64,000 nt of DNA from Cryptomeria japonica (taxonomy: Eukaryota; Streptophyta; Pinopsida; Cupressales; Cupressaceae). The position numbers and the translations under genes were made by a program. Position 1 is the first letter of the stretch. Each line of letters begins with the position of its first letter. The DNA is taken from positions 215,197,497-215,261,496 of the forward strand of contig NC_081406.1 of the NCBI RefSeq assembly GCF_030272615.1, given 5' to 3'. The notes beneath the pieces were generated by a model. The model made no database searches. It was given only the letters and a program-made list of their open reading frames with translations, and had not been told where the DNA came from. Shown here one piece after another: positions 44,341 to 57,561 of the stretch.

Positions 44341-47095
44341 GGGGTGGATCTACCTCAATTACTCCTTGCTCTAACAAGTCTTGAATCAGATGCTTCAATT
44401 GAAAACATGATGCAGTTTTATGTCCTTTGGACCGATGGTATTCATAATAGGCATTATCATTCCACCAATGTGGCTTTACCACAGGTTTTGCCTTGATATC
44501 TGGTAGCTTGATAAATTTTTCTTGTATTAATTGTTTCATTACTGATTCAATAGGCTCTCCCAATGGTGTAAACTATCGAGGAGGCCCATCCCACGATTGG
44601 AAAGGTTTGCGTTGTTGGTTTTGTTGTTGGCCTTGTTGTTGATTATATTATTGAGTATGTTGTTGTTAAGTAACATTTCTCATTGGCATGTGATTTTGTT
44701 CCATAGTTGACATATTAGGAACACTCAATTTCTTGATCATGAATGGGGGTTGATTTGCATTCACTGCTCTTGCGTCAACAACTCCATCATTAGTGACATT
44801 CTTGTTCTTATACCAAAATCTATTTCTGTCCCCTGAATTGTTCATGTTGTCACTGTCTTTGTTAAGCTTAATGATTCCCTTGGCTACAAGAGTAGTTTCA
44901 ATGTTCATCCCCTTCTTAATGAGTTTCTCTATAGTATTGGGACTTTTCAATTTTAGCTCATACATCATTTCTGGGACCAAGTTTTGGATAAACAGATTCA
45001 CTTGTTGTTCTTCAGGTATATCGAGGGAACAACGACTATACAAGCTTCGCCATCATTGCAAAAAAGTCACTAATGGTTCACCTTGCTTTTGCTTGGTGTT
45101 GCATAAATCTGACATAGTCACGTCACTGTCGATGTTGAATGCAAAGTGAGATATAAACTTTTGAGCCAATTTAGACCAAGTCTTTATATTTTCTGGTAGA
45201 TGCGAATACCAATCCATGGCTTGTCCCATGAGACTTCATGCAAATAATCACATTAAATATGTCTCCTCATAGCTCACTTCAGTACATGCCGTGAAAAATG
45301 CTCGAATGTGATCTTTTGGATTGCCATTCCCTTTATATTTCTCAAAATTAGGTGCCTCAAAATGTTTAGGGAACGAAGGCATGTATAAGCTCTTGTCAAA
45401 TGGATTAGGACATAAATTCTGATCTGTATACAACTCCTTTGTTCCTTTCATTTCTAATGTGTCAACTTGTCGTTGCAACTTCTCAAGCTATTGCGCAATT
45501 GTATCAGATTTTGGAGGTCCATCAATAATCCCAGTGGATACTCTTTGTGAATACATCGTGTTTCTGATCGGTTGTTGATGTTCTGAAATGGCCGTTTTTG
45601 GTGTCTCTGGCATATAATGTTCTTGGTACATCTCTTGTTGTTGTGGTTGTGCCATGCCTTGATACCGACTTTGTTGCTGTACTTCTTGGAGCCTAGGTTG
45701 ATATTGCAATTGAGTAGGTTGTTGATATTGCACAGGCGCCAATTGCGGTTGTGAAGTATGATAGCTTGTTTTCCTTGGCATATATTGAGGCACATGTTGG
45801 TGTTGCAGCTGACGAATCAAAATTTGTTGACTTTGTGCCAATTGTTGTCATGGTGTATATCCCATCATTTGTAAAAAACTTTGTTTAGGTGGTTTTCGTT
45901 GCTTCTCCTTAAGATGGGGTATGGCACTTGCATTAACTTGCTGTGTTGTTTGTCCAATCCTCTATGATGGTTGCAAGTTTGCATTAACTTGTAATGGTGC
46001 AAAGGGCACTGCAATGTGTTGTCGAATGTGGTATTGTTGTTGTTGTACATTTCTTGTTTGCACATTCGATTGTACCTTTTGTGTATTACTCGATTGTTGC
46101 AACAATTGTTGTTGGTGCAAACCACTATCCGTAGTTCTTTGTGTCGCCATTATCGAAGGATCTGTCACAATAGTATTTGGCAAATATATTGAACTTAATG
46201 GGACATAAGAACTTTGTTGCATTGTGGAATTGCTTTGGACATTAGTGATATCAAGCATTCTAGTCGTGAAGCTTTCCTGCATCTTAGATTTTGATCCAAT
46301 TTTATGCATGTAAGGAACCACTTCTTGTTGAGGGACAGCTATCAATATTTGAGTGGTCTTCATTTGATCTTGTGTTACAGGTGTTGTGTTGAACAATGGA
46401 TTATGTATTGTCTCAAATGGTGACTATTGAGGAATAGTCACTGTCAATGCCTTTGAAGCACGTTTACTCATCAAGGTAGGTTGAGTTTCTGGTTGCACAT
46501 TTTCTTCATTTGGATGCGGAGAGAAACTTAACAACTCACCACCTTGTTGTTTTTGCACATTGACTTGCTCTCTTGGGGAGGTCACATTACTCATCATGTT
46601 AAGATATTTTTGTGGGAACATTTTAAAGACCTTGTTCAAGAATTTATCCATCCTTTTTGTCATCTTTGGATCTTGAAGGAACATGTCAACATCATCAGAA
46701 GCATCAGAATCTAATGAAGAATCTGGTTGGATATTTGGATTTGTTTCTTGTTGAATGCCTTGATTTGAACCAAATCCTTGCGAAAGAGTTTGTTCTTCAT
46801 ATAATGTTTGAGTTTGAATGTCATGTTGTAGGTGTGGTTGATTCCAATTAAAAGGTGCACTTCCTCTTGGAGTTGGTGGAACACTCCCATGTCCTGGTTT
46901 CATAGGTACAAACACTAGTTCATATAATGGAGGTGGTCAAAGTTGAACCATTCCATATGGTGGTAATGATGTGTTTGATGAACCTTCAATTTGTATTGTT
47001 TGACTAGTTTGAAACTATGGATTTGATATGTTGTCAATGGGTTGATACGTTGGTTCACCCATCTTTTTAGATTTTGATCTTGTCTCAACAGGCAT
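44340..47095 (-). pseudogene. Gypsy-2 gag
   Basis: Starts at the ATG with complement 47093-47095 (MPVETRSKSKK). A Gln/Pro-rich, low-complexity N-terminal half (47000-45490, with long runs of QQ) leads to the retrotransposon Gag core: FPKHFEAPNFEKYKGNGNPK (near 45365) and DHIRAFFTACTEVSYEE, then LFIQNLVPEMMYELKLK. A zinc-knuckle variant, YYEYHRSKGHKTASC, sits near 44450 with Tyr for the first Cys. About five stops interrupt it. The polyprotein order gag-protease is in the same frame from 44563. Confidence 0.88.
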
Positions 47096-49174
47096 GTCAC
47101 TTATGCAAATGCAATATTTTTTGAATTTTTCAAGGACAATATATGATATGCAACTAAATGCAAACTAAATAAATGAGAATGCAATCTATGGCAAGAATGC
47201 AACCTAGTGTTTTTGTTGTTTTTCAAGATTTTGACAAACTTTTTGGAATGCAAATCTAAAAGAGACCCTTAGGAAATTGAAATAATGTCTAGACCTCAAA
47301 GGACAAAAGGACCAAGTGACAAAAGGACAAAATGACAATGTCTCCCCTATATGCTTGGATACTAAGCTAGGTTTGACCAAATGACAATAATGACAAAAGA
47401 GAAAAGGTTTGATAAGGTCTAGACCTCCTAACAATGACTTAGGGTTTAGCAAAGATTTGGATTACTCAAGTATGACAAAACCTAGTTTTAACACTCTATG
47501 CAAAGGGACAATTACTATGCAAATAACCCTAATATGATATGATAATGACCTAAACTTAATGAAGAGACCTAGGGTATGCAAATATGAATGTATGACAATG
47601 GTATGACTTTAATGCAAGAGGACACATGCAAATGGATAACCCTTACTGATATGCAAAGGAGTATGACTTAGGTGAAACCTAACCTTGGTACTTGACAATG
47701 AACTTTGCAAAATGCAACCTAGGATGAACCTAAATCTAAGTGACATGAATGTTGAGACAAGATTTTTGAACAATGTTTGACAACCATGTTTGAAGGTGTT
47801 TTTGAATTTTGTTGGATGAATGTCTCTTGTGTTTAACCTTATTTTGAGTCAATTTGTCTTTTTTTTGAAATGAGATGCAATTAAACTTTTGACAAACAAA
47901 GAAAACAAGATATTTCAACTTAGACTCAATACAATCATGCTCATTCGCACATTTCTTATGGTAGGCAAGGACATTAGATACTTGAGAGGTAGACTCGTTA
48001 TGAGATTCAAGGAGAATACATAGATGCTTGACCCCACAGGATCCCCTCCACGACACTCACTTCTCAGGGCAGCCAAGTATCAGTCCCCATGGAAATCTCC
48101 CCATGGCGAACTTAGTATCTCTTCCAAGTATCCAAACTTGTCCTTCTCAAGCAACTAGAAGGAGTTTTGGCCTCTAAATACAAAGGTGTTTAGTAAGGAT
48201 TTCTGTTAAGCATTACTCCTTGATGTCACGCAAGCGTGATTGAGACATTAAGCCCATCAAGATACCAAACAAATGTAGTCGCGCAAGCATGATTTAGACC
48301 GTGAGGTCCTACTTAGATGTTGATATAAGAAAGAGTTCAAGGGTCATCACTTCCCAAGTAACTGCAATTCCCACGTAACCCTTCCTTCAAAGCTTTCGCC
48401 CATCAGGTATTTGTTTATAGTGAGTTAGAATGCCAAGGTATTCTAGCCATACTCACTTTGGGTCATTCCCTTCTCACGATTGTCACTTGCTTGCAAAAGC
48501 AAATGGTCAGGAAGGCAGGCCCTCTAAAGGTGACACACAATCAAAAACATGAGCATGGTATCAAAGATCTGGATTTCTGATCACCCTAACAAGGATGAGA
48601 GCATACTCCCCTACTCCAATGTCAAACTCGATAATCAAAGCAAACATACATTCATTCCATCCTATTTAGAAATCACTAGGTGCCTAAATATTAGTTGCAA
48701 ACACAAAGTTTAGTTGTAGTCCAAGGCAACCTGCAAAACCCAAGTCAAAAGTTTGATATGTTTAGTCTTTGACTATCGAACCTACATAAAACATGTTAGT
48801 AGTTTCCTTTATTGTCTTTGTCATGCGTATGCCAAGGTTCTACATAGAGAATCAATACCAACAAAACCAAAAAAGCAGAAATAGAATGCAAAAGAAAACA
48901 ATTTGCAAGTGAAAAACACTGCTCTTTACCTCTGTTTCTGTCCCTACACAGGCACAAAAGTCTTGACACAGGTGCAGAATGTTTGACACAGGCATAGAAT
49001 GTCTTTATCATAGGTGCAAAATGTCTGACACAGGCGCAGAATGATTGACACAGGCGCAAAAGTTCCCAGAAAACACTGCACTACCCTGTTTCCTAGGTTT
49101 TTGACTTGCAAATCATCTCAAAAGCACTTAAAAGCATGATTAGGGGGTTAGTTCATGTCAGGTTCACCAATTAA
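47096..49174 (-). promoter_or_regulatory. Gypsy-2 long leader and primer binding site
   Basis: About 2.1 kb between the 5' LTR and gag, without a supported ORF. Just inside the LTR, the minus strand reads TTGGTGAACCTGACATGAAC (about 49151-49170), in the primer-site position. I do not assign its tRNA. At 48948-49069 a 24-25 bp unit with GACACAGGCGCAGAATG is repeated about five or six times. Confidence 0.7.
48948..49069. repeat. Minisatellite with unit GACACAGGCGCAGAATG plus spacer
   Basis: Five or six degenerate copies in the Gypsy-2 leader, spaced about 24 bp. Related strings (ACACAGGCGTAGAAG and its complement) appear at the opposite end of the same element (35128-35222). Confidence 0.8.
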
Positions 49175-50744
49175 TGTAGCATAGGAATCTAGAAATCATC
49201 ACAAGCAATTCAACATACTAATCTAGCTCAATCACGAAAGCTCAATTGCAATGATTAATCCTAAACACACTCAATAAAGACATGAAAGCAAAACATTCAA
49301 GATTAAAAGCTAAGGAAACCAAATGCAGATCTGAATATCTCCTTCATGCGGCTCCATTGTTCTTCTTTCTTCTCCAAATAGCCTTTATTTGTGGATCTCA
49401 CCTTCAAGTGCATAAACCTAATGTGAAAGCAAGATTGACATTGGCACAAGAGTACTCAAAGCATGATTGATTCGACAAAGTGATTATTTCGACCATGTGA
49501 TTATTAGATCAGGATTGAAGAAATTCATCCAATTTATAGATAAATTGGAGAAAGGACAAGATTAGCATGAAATTGATATTTAGGCAATTGATTTCTCAAT
49601 TGGCACAATTGAGTGGAAAGAAGAAGGTTATGACACCTTCTATGTCATGAATTATGACATATTGCCAATGCAAAGTTTAGAGGACTAGAGGCTTATGACA
49701 TCTTGCTATGTCAAAAGTATGACGCATGATAAATTCATGCTTCCACCAAAGCACAAAAATAGGGAGAACTAGAGAGAAATTAATTAGGTGGAAATTAATT
49801 TTGACAAATTAGAAAATAGGTGGAAATTAGGAATTGAGAAAATTAAAAAAATAGGAAATTAGAAATGATGAAATTAGGAATTTAAGAAATTAGAAAATGA
49901 GGAAATTAGGAATTTAGTGAACTAATTAATAATTTTTCATTTATTAATTAATTCACAAAGAGGGAATTTAGAAATTGATGAAAAATTAGGTAAATCAATT
50001 AATAGTTTGTCATTTATTAATTAATTCACAAAAAGAGGAACAATTAGTTAGCCAATTAAATAAACATTTAATTGTGACGTGAAGACCTAAGATAAATAAA
50101 TAAATTATTTAACCTAGAGGAAGAAAATGGAGAGAAAATGACAAACAAGGTTAAATGAATAAATCATAAAACCCTAGAAGATAAATTAGAAATGCAAGAA
50201 CGACAATTAGGTCTTGATGTAAGATTGACTTGATGTCGATTCGATCATGATTTTGAATTGATAAATGATCAATGTGATAAACAATTTTGATTAATAAATG
50301 CACCAATTTACGAGGAATAATGACAAATTGATCCAAATTAACACGATTGAGAAGGACGACGATCGATGACAAATCGATCGCAAAATAAAAAGATTGAAAA
50401 TGATAGCGATCAATGACAAATTGATCACAAAATGACAAGATTGACAAGAGGACAAAACCCTAATTAGGATTGACGATGTCCAAAATGATGACAAATTAGC
50501 ACGCACATTGATGCGACAGGATAAGATTGACCAAAATCATGACTAAAGATTGTTGTCGACAAGACCAAATTCGGAAGTGAGATAAATGAAGAAATGCAGA
50601 AGAAAGACTCGATGCTCGCAAATGATAAAGACCAAGTGTGTGACATGGGAGAAAATGTTAATGCGATGCAAAAACCTAAAATAAGGCAATGCGCAAATGT
50701 TAAAGTATGATTCCGCAAGCGTTGACCATTTTTAGGTGTCTACA
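49175..50744 (-). repeat. Gypsy-2 5' LTR
   Basis: 1570 bp, exactly the length of the other copy, TGTAGCATAGG to GTGTCTACA. Differences are concentrated in the first 150 bp (about six), with few beyond. CTACT follows at 50745-50749. Confidence 0.95.
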
Positions 50745-50749
50745 CTACT

Positions 50750-51868
50750 TATCAAATTGCCATTAGTTTTATATCCAAAGTCATTCTATATACTCTAGTC
50801 GGCTACTACTACCGAAATATTTAGTCGGTATGCATAGTCTAGTTGGTTACAAAGGAAAGCAGTCACAAAATGCAGTATACACCGAGCTGTCTATTGAGTA
50901 TCTTTTTATGTCTACTGAACAACAAAGATGACACACCGAGTTGATATACACCAAGTGAAACGTGTTACCAAATTCATTGAACCTGGACATGCATATGAAA
51001 ATGTGTTACAAGATCGAGGCACATCTAACCATTATCACATTGGAAATTGTACTAGAAGATTGTGTATGATTTTGAGGTCATCTAACCAATGAAATAATTT
51101 GCATGGTTATTCATTCGACAAATCATGTTTGTAAGATCGAAGCAATGAATGGATCACCGATATAAGAGATCTATTTATACAACATGAGTTACATGTGTAT
51201 GTATGAGTGTAAGAAGATTGTTACAGAGACATAGAGGTCACCAAGAAGGTTTTCAGAGAACAGTTATAGAACAAAGTAAACAGAAGGGTTTCCCAAGTTA
51301 CTATATGGGTTACCGAGGTATACTAAAAGCAAGGTAACTTATTCTGAGCACATAGAATCTTCTATAACATTTTAGATGTAAAGTTGTAGATATTTGTAAT
51401 GATTTTATTGTAATATTGTGAAGTTGAAAGAGAAACCTTTAACAGGGTAAAAGACTCTAATCAAGTCTATAAATTGTAAAGCCTCTAACCAAGTGCAACA
51501 TTCAAAATAAATGTTGTAAAATCCTTTAGCAAGGTAGATCTAATAGATCTTGTTACTCCTAACAGGGTAAGCTATCAGAAATAGCTAAAATGTAGCTCTA
51601 ACTAAGCATCTTTATTATTGCAGTAGTGAAGTTGTGGGTGCCATCCCCACCATAGTTTTTCTCTCTAACCAAGAGTTTCTGTGTAACCAAAATATATGTG
51701 TTATGGAGTGAATCATGTATGATTGTTATCTATTTGTTTTAGCTTTATTTTATGTTACTACACTATTCGGTTTATGCATAACAGTAAAGTTATTATTTAA
51801 GAAAATTTTTGGAGTACTGATTCACCCCTCCCCTCTCAATACATTAGCTTTCCATATTGGGCCTAACA
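50750..51868 (+). repeat. Element C 5' LTR, main part
   Basis: Continues the LTR begun at 33002-33011 and ends GGGCCTAACA. It contains CCACCATAGTTTTTCTC (near 51648) and TGATTCACCCCTCCCCTCTC (51819-51838), the same two modules seen in the Copia and B LTRs. Repeated TTTAACAGGGTAAA-like strings lie at 51435-51570. Confidence 0.88.
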
Positions 51869-51870
51869 AT

Positions 51871-51883
51871 TGGTATCAGAGCT
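51871..51883 (+). promoter_or_regulatory. Element C primer binding site
   Basis: TGGTATCAGAGCT begins two bases after the LTR end: an intact initiator tRNA-Met site. Confidence 0.93.
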
Positions 51884-51930
51884 TGAATCTTGGAAAAGGG
51901 TTTAACTACCTAAAGAGAAATATCTTACCA

Positions 51931-53274
51931 ATGGAAGGCTATAAATAATCTCGGAGGATTGTGTATCTGCAAGAAGAGCTAGATCATGCTAATAAAGTGA
52001 TTGTAGACATGCAAAGGCAAATGCAAAAATCTCTGAAAGTAAGAAGAAGATTATTTGATGATTTGTAGGACTCTCAAGAGTTAGTGGAACAAATTAAGAC
52101 ATCATCTAAGAATAGTATATCTGAAGAGACTGAAGAAATGATTGGAGTATTGAAAAAAAAGAACAAGGCATTGGTTGATCAAATAAAAGCAATGAAAAGA
52201 GAACAAGAACATTTTGGTACACAGTTGACTTAAAATCTAGATGCATTGAGGACAACTGAGGATAAAGTAAGAGATCTAGAAAGAGAGAAATAACAACTTG
52301 AAGCTTCAGTATCTGATAAGAATGATGGAATCATAAGATTGACTAGGATTCAACAAAATATGTCAGATCAACTAGGTTATGCACATCATGAAGCAATTCT
52401 GAAAGATGATGAGAATCAAGCATTGAAACTTGAAGTATCAAGGCTGACCAATGAACTTGAAATAGGGAAGAAATCCAAAGAAATACTGAAGAAGAGTTAT
52501 GAAGCGTTGGATGAGCAACTGAATACAAGATGACCCTACAAAGATGCAGGACTTGGTTACAAAGGAAAAGACTCTACTGAGAAGGGAATCTGTACTATTG
52601 AGAGAGGAGAATCATCAAAGCAAGCTGGAATCAAGAAGAACATCAAAGGAAAGAAGCCTATTTGAAACTACTGTGGAAATCAAGGTCACACTGCCAACAT
52701 ATGCCAAATTAGAAAAGGTAAGTAACCGAATGTCACTAAGTACAATGGTTATTGTTATAATTATAATAAATATGGTCACACATCTAATCAATATAGGACA
52801 AAGTCTGTTAGTAATTATCAGAAGGCAAAATTCAAAGGGTTTTGTAGAAACTGCAATAGATATGGACATAGTACTGAGAAGTGCTGGTTTAAGCAAAAGA
52901 ACTACATGTGGTCTGCACACCGAGCAAACACAAGAGGTTACCGAACTCACACAGATCCTTACTCACAATATGGAGCAGTACCATAGGACTACAATACAAG
53001 GATATGATGTGAATGTTGTGGAAGATATGGACATATAAGTGCCAACAATTTTATAAGGTTTGGAATGAATAACCAAAGATCATGGAGAAATCCTGGTATG
53101 GCATGTTTTCATTGTCACAAAGTTGGACATTTAGCTAGAGATTGTAGAGATCAACCTAGAAAAGAAACTGAAGAAATAAAAGAGAAATTAAAAATGATTT
53201 GGAGAAAGAAGGAAATTGTGTCAAATGAACAAAGCACCTTACCTACCGAGTTAGGTGCACCTATTCCAAATTAA
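51931..53274 (+). pseudogene. Element C ORF1: coiled coil plus five zinc knuckles (Gag-like)
   Basis: The ATG at 51931 is followed at once by a stop (51946). Then comes a coiled coil (51960-52530, for example ALKLEVSRLTNELEIGKK). Knuckles follow: CNYCGNQGHTANIC (52663), CYNYNKYGHTSNQY (degenerate, 52756), CRNCNRYGHSTEKC (52843), CECCGRYGHISANN (degenerate, 53010) and CFHCHKVGHLARDC (53104). The last is followed by an acidic-basic tail ending at 53274. Five knuckles in a single Gag-like protein is far more than the one or two of ordinary Copia Gag. Confidence 0.82.
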
Positions 53275-53823
53275 TCGGTAAAGGTATGAAGGGACTGCAT
53301 TCTCTGAAGGATAAATTCGTAAGAGCTCCTATTCTATTATGCACCAAATTCAAAATCTGTATAGTTAAGATGCATTAGTAAGTTTGAAATTCTATCAAAG
53401 TACTTTACAGGAAACTTGTCAAGTCGGTGAATACAAGAAGCCTGTCAAGTCGGTAAATGAAGAAAATTTGGTTACTCAGTTAAAACAAAAAGAGAGAGAG
53501 TAAATTGGTTAAAAGGTGAACCGAGTGCATTTAATATCTTTGACCTAACCCGCACGGAGCTCGATAAGGTATTTTGTGTACTTAAAAGCATTTTCGCGGT
53601 CATTTACATTCACCAAGTTTTTGAAAGAGCAGAGAAAGAGCAAATCAAGGCAATCAAACCTCCTTCAAAGCAAATCCAAGGTATTTACATCAAATCTCAT
53701 CACACTGTCAAGCTAGTTTATTGATCTTATCAAATTGTTATTATCTGCTGAGTGTGAAGTATCTGCCGTTTGTAAACCATCAAACCCTGAGGATAGTTTG
53801 CTAAGTTTTACCTGAAATCTACA
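53275..53823 (+). other. Spacer between ORF1 and ORF2 of element C
   Basis: 549 bp with no open frame of note. It contains two copies of CTGTCAAGTCGGT-type sequence (53415-53455). It is long for a polycistronic spacer, so an internal promoter or splice site for ORF2 is possible but not shown. Confidence 0.5.
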
Positions 53824-56800
53824 ATGGTGCCCAAGATCCAAGATCCCATTATTGTCAAGACTGTAGAAAAGCCCTCATTGAAATACACTTTGACTCCTAA
53901 AGTCACCTCTGAACCGGATGACAAAACTGCCTTTTCACTCATCTAGGATCGAGTCTTGTTAGTTGAAGATGTGAGATTCTTCACCAAATGTCATGTTGAA
54001 GAACTCAGTCATGTTGAGATTAGAGACACCTATGATGAATTATGTACCAATGGTTTATTAAACAACAAGTATGAACACATCAGAATCAAGGGTTTGACTG
54101 AAGCCCTAACCTACCCTCGTGTGTTCAAGCCCCAATGAGTTAAGTTTGTTTTGAGCAGAGTGCATGATGATTTCATGTGGCTAGAAGAGCAACCATTTAA
54201 AATCACTAAGGAAATCATTCATCTGATTACCGGTTACCCTATCCATGATCATGCCCAAGCTCAGAAGATGATATCATAGAAGGAGTTAATCAATTTAACC
54301 AGAGTAGAATCTGATTACAGAGGACTAAATCTGAACAATGTCACTGATGCAGAACTTAAGTTTGCCATTAGAGTAATTGGTTACTGTTTCTTCCAATCAG
54401 CAACGGAAAACAGTGTACCCTGTGCAGCAGTTGACTTAGCCTACAAAATTGTTAAGGGAGGCATGAAAATTGACTTATGTGAGGTATTGCTGAAGAACCT
54501 ATTTGAAAATTTGAACACAATCAGGAAGCCAAAGAAGAACAACTCGGCAAATACACTGAATTTTGGTTCACTTCTAGTATGCATGTTTTTCTACTTTGAA
54601 AAATTCTTTCCAATAGTCGATAAAGTAGTTTGGAAGCTACGCCGACCAATCACCCATTAGATCAATGACTTCATCAAGAAGTTAGGAGATAACTTTAATG
54701 ATATCATGGATGATTACTTCAGCAAGTTTCAAGAGAAAATGCATAACATGTATCGGATCCCACCCCAACTAGTAGAAAAATATAAAGATGATATATGCTT
54801 TGAGGTAGACACTGATTATTGTTATGTGAATGTTGTGGAACCAAGGACTCAATCTTTGCCTCCTATGGGTTACGAGATTGACTTTGATATCACACAACAA
54901 CAAATTGATGCATATCTTACATTATCAAGGCATGCTACCGAGTTGAGGTATGGAACCTATGAAGAGGTAAAGGGAAAAGTAAAAATGAGCATTGTAGTAC
55001 CCAAAGCTACAAGGAAGGCAACCAAGATGATTAAGGCATTGATAGAGAAATTCAAAGAAGACTCTACCTCTACACCTGTCAAAGGTACTCTTGCCATCAC
55101 TGCAGAGGAATTAGAAGCTCAAGAGGCAGCAATAACACTAAGTACTAAAGTGTCGAAGGGTAAAGTGTTAAAAAGAAAGAAATAGGACACTTCAAAGGCC
55201 CTACCGACTCCACCAACAAATAGACCTAACACAAGAGCATTTGCAGCATCACCGAGTAAGAAACAAAAAGGTGTTATTGCTCCCGAGGTAACAAAAACAT
55301 ACAAGAAATCTACTCGGAGACTCATTTTTGGAAAAAGAGTCTAGTGATATAGAATCCGAAGATGCAAACAAATTCCAGATTGTCAAGAGCCAGAAGGTAA
55401 ATATACATAGTGTTGAAAACTTCTGTGCCAATCTAAAAGAATATGGTGGATTTACAGTATTTAGATATGTCAAGTATGAGACTAGGAATAATGATGAGAA
55501 GAGACAAATTGAAGAAGCTGTTATTTGCACACTTCTTAAGTTTCGGCTAGCTCCATTAGAACTAGTAAAGTCACTTCCAAATGAACTTTACTTGCATATT
55601 GATAATAGGTGGAAATATGCAATGGACTCAAAGAAACAAATTAGAGAAAGAAGTCTAGTCCATCTATTTCCTGATATGTCTGTAGCAAAAATAAAGGAAC
55701 ATTTGACAACCTACAATTCAAAATTTCTTGTCAAACAGAGAGCCTTAAAACTGATGAATGGGCTATATATTGATGTAGAAAATGAGACAAAAGCAAAATG
55801 ATAGGAAGTCTTCAAAATCAAGGATGTCGGTGAATAATCTAAAGTTGAAATTGTTGATGTCATCGAGCATGATCCTGATGTCACCGAGCAAGGCCTTGAT
55901 GCTACCAAGCAAGACCCAACTGACACTATTCAAAATGATGAAGATGTCATGGATGCAAAAGCACCAAAGTAGGAAATGATAGAAGGCACTACATATGCAA
56001 AACTTGTATCCAGTGAATCCATTTTAGAACAAGTTCAGCCTTACCCACCAATCAATCAACCTATCTCTACCGATGCTCCTTAGAATACAACACAAAGCAC
56101 CAAAGGTCACAAGTCTACAATAGTAGAAGGTACAACTCAAGAATAGACCTCTCAAGCACCCTCGAGCATCGAAAATGTAGCAGCTGAGACTCCTAGTATC
56201 GAGACACCAAAAGACACCACATTAGTTCCAGGAACCGACCAAAGTGTTGCCTCTACCGAGCAACCTACCGAGGGTTAGCAAGCCTCTCAAGGTATTGTCT
56301 TGGTCCAACCGACAAAAGGTAAAGAGAAGAAGGTGAAAAAGCATAGATTCAAAGTTGATTTATCTAAACCAATAGTGTTGTCCAATGTGGATATCTCAAA
56401 ATTAAAGGGGCAAGCACTCATTGATTTCAGTGAACTATGGAAAGAAAAGGCCAAACAAGAAAAACAAATGGCCATTTAAAAGAAGAATAAAGTACTTTAG
56501 AAGGTAAAGACATTGGTGACCGATATGCTACCTTTAGCTACAGTGTCAACCGATGCAGTCATCCACATTCAACTAGATGAACTCCTTAATCAAATAGAAA
56601 CATTTGGAGTTGATGCATCTGAGTACTTGAGCAAGCTAAAAGACAAGGAGCTTACTGCAAAAATGATTAAAGAGGTACAAAAAGGTCTAGCTATTGGGAA
56701 AGTCAAGCTTGTCCAATTCATTGCTGAGTTTTCCCCTCAACTCAAGCATATTCTTTATTTATTTTAGAAACTTTGCACATTTTCTATATTCATTAAAGAT

Positions 56801-57208
56801 ATCAAGAATAAAACTGATGCAATTGAGAAAGAGATCACCGATCTCTCAAATAAATTGACCACTGAGCCCAATTCAGTTCAAAAATTTTATACAAAGCTTC
56901 ACCAGCTCATGGCTCAACAACTGGAACTAAGAAATGAAGAACATAAGATTAGGATGGATATAATAACACTCCAAAAATTATTCCTTCCTCATCTTTCATC
57001 AGTTCAAGAACATATTAACTGAGCTACACGCCTATCTACTACACAAGAGGGAAGCACTCTTGATGGCTTAATATCCCTATTGGCTGATATTCAAGCACAA
57101 ACTTCTTTAATGGAAAGTGTAAAGGATGCACTCTTTGTCACTCTCACCAACACCCAGAAAAAGTATAAATCTATTTTTGATCAATTACCACCCCTAGATG
57201 GAAATTAA
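53824..57208 (+). pseudogene. Element C ORF2: conserved unknown protein of about 1130 codons
   Basis: Starts MVPKIQDPIIVKTVEK at 53824. Block 1: KFVLSRVHDDFMWLEEQPFK (54139-54200), homologous to B. Block 2: YKDDICFEVDTDYCYVNVVE and PPMGYEIDFD (54781-54891), homologous to A and B. A basic region (KRKK, then KKQKG and KKSTRRL, 55170-55320) resembles a nuclear signal. Block 3: NDEKRQIEEAVICTLLKFRL (55490-55550), homologous to A. The rest is hydrophilic, with repeated ATEQ/SSEH-type segments, and ends in a coiled coil (56780-57200, LMAQQLELRNEEHKIRMD). About ten stops. Unknown function. Confidence 0.78.
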
Positions 57209-57561
57209 GTTTTTGATGTTTGTCAAAAAGGAGGAGTGATACTATAGATTTGGGGAGTGATACAGTTTTGGTGATACAGTTTTGATATAGTATTCAGAGT
57301 ATTGTATACAGGGGGAGTATACCGAGCAGAGTATGCAGAGTATCCAAGGATAGTAAGAAGAGCACACAAGCACAAAATCGAGCATGCAAAATTAGAGTTA
57401 TGTACAGTACAATGATAAGGGGAGTATATCTGAATATACTATTTGATTGACTAATGTATATACTGTATGTTTAGTCAAATTTTGTAAAGTATATAGATTT
57501 TTGAGTAATGACTTTGAAAGTAGTTTTGTCAAACATCTCAACTAATGTCAAAAGGGGAGAT
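57209..57561 (+). promoter_or_regulatory. Element C 3' untranslated region and polypurine tract
   Basis: Contains a first box, GTCAAAAAGGAGGAG (57223-57237), and the terminal TCAAAAGGGGAGA (57549-57561) abutting the LTR. Two or more purine boxes again match the Copia arrangement. Confidence 0.8.

Larger units (their letters stand above)
33012..50744 (-). mobile_element. Gypsy-2: complete 17.7-kb Ty3/Gypsy Tat/Ogre-like element
   Basis: Two 1570-bp LTRs (33012-34581 and 49175-50744), TSD CTACT (33007-33011 and 50745-50749). Minus-strand order: 2-kb leader, gag, protease, G-patch, RT, RNase H, archaeal RNase H, integrase, then a 4.3-kb 3' region with an antisense plant-mobile-domain ORF. Dual RNase H, great length and extra ORF fit the Tat/Ogre lineage. 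It has few stops and its LTRs differ by only a few percent, so it is the youngest large insertion here. Confidence 0.95.

Noticed and set aside
45921-46208. Plus-strand Cys-rich open frame
   Set aside because: Shadow of the Gln-rich gag segment of Gypsy-2 (CAA/CAG codons read as TTG/TGC in reverse).
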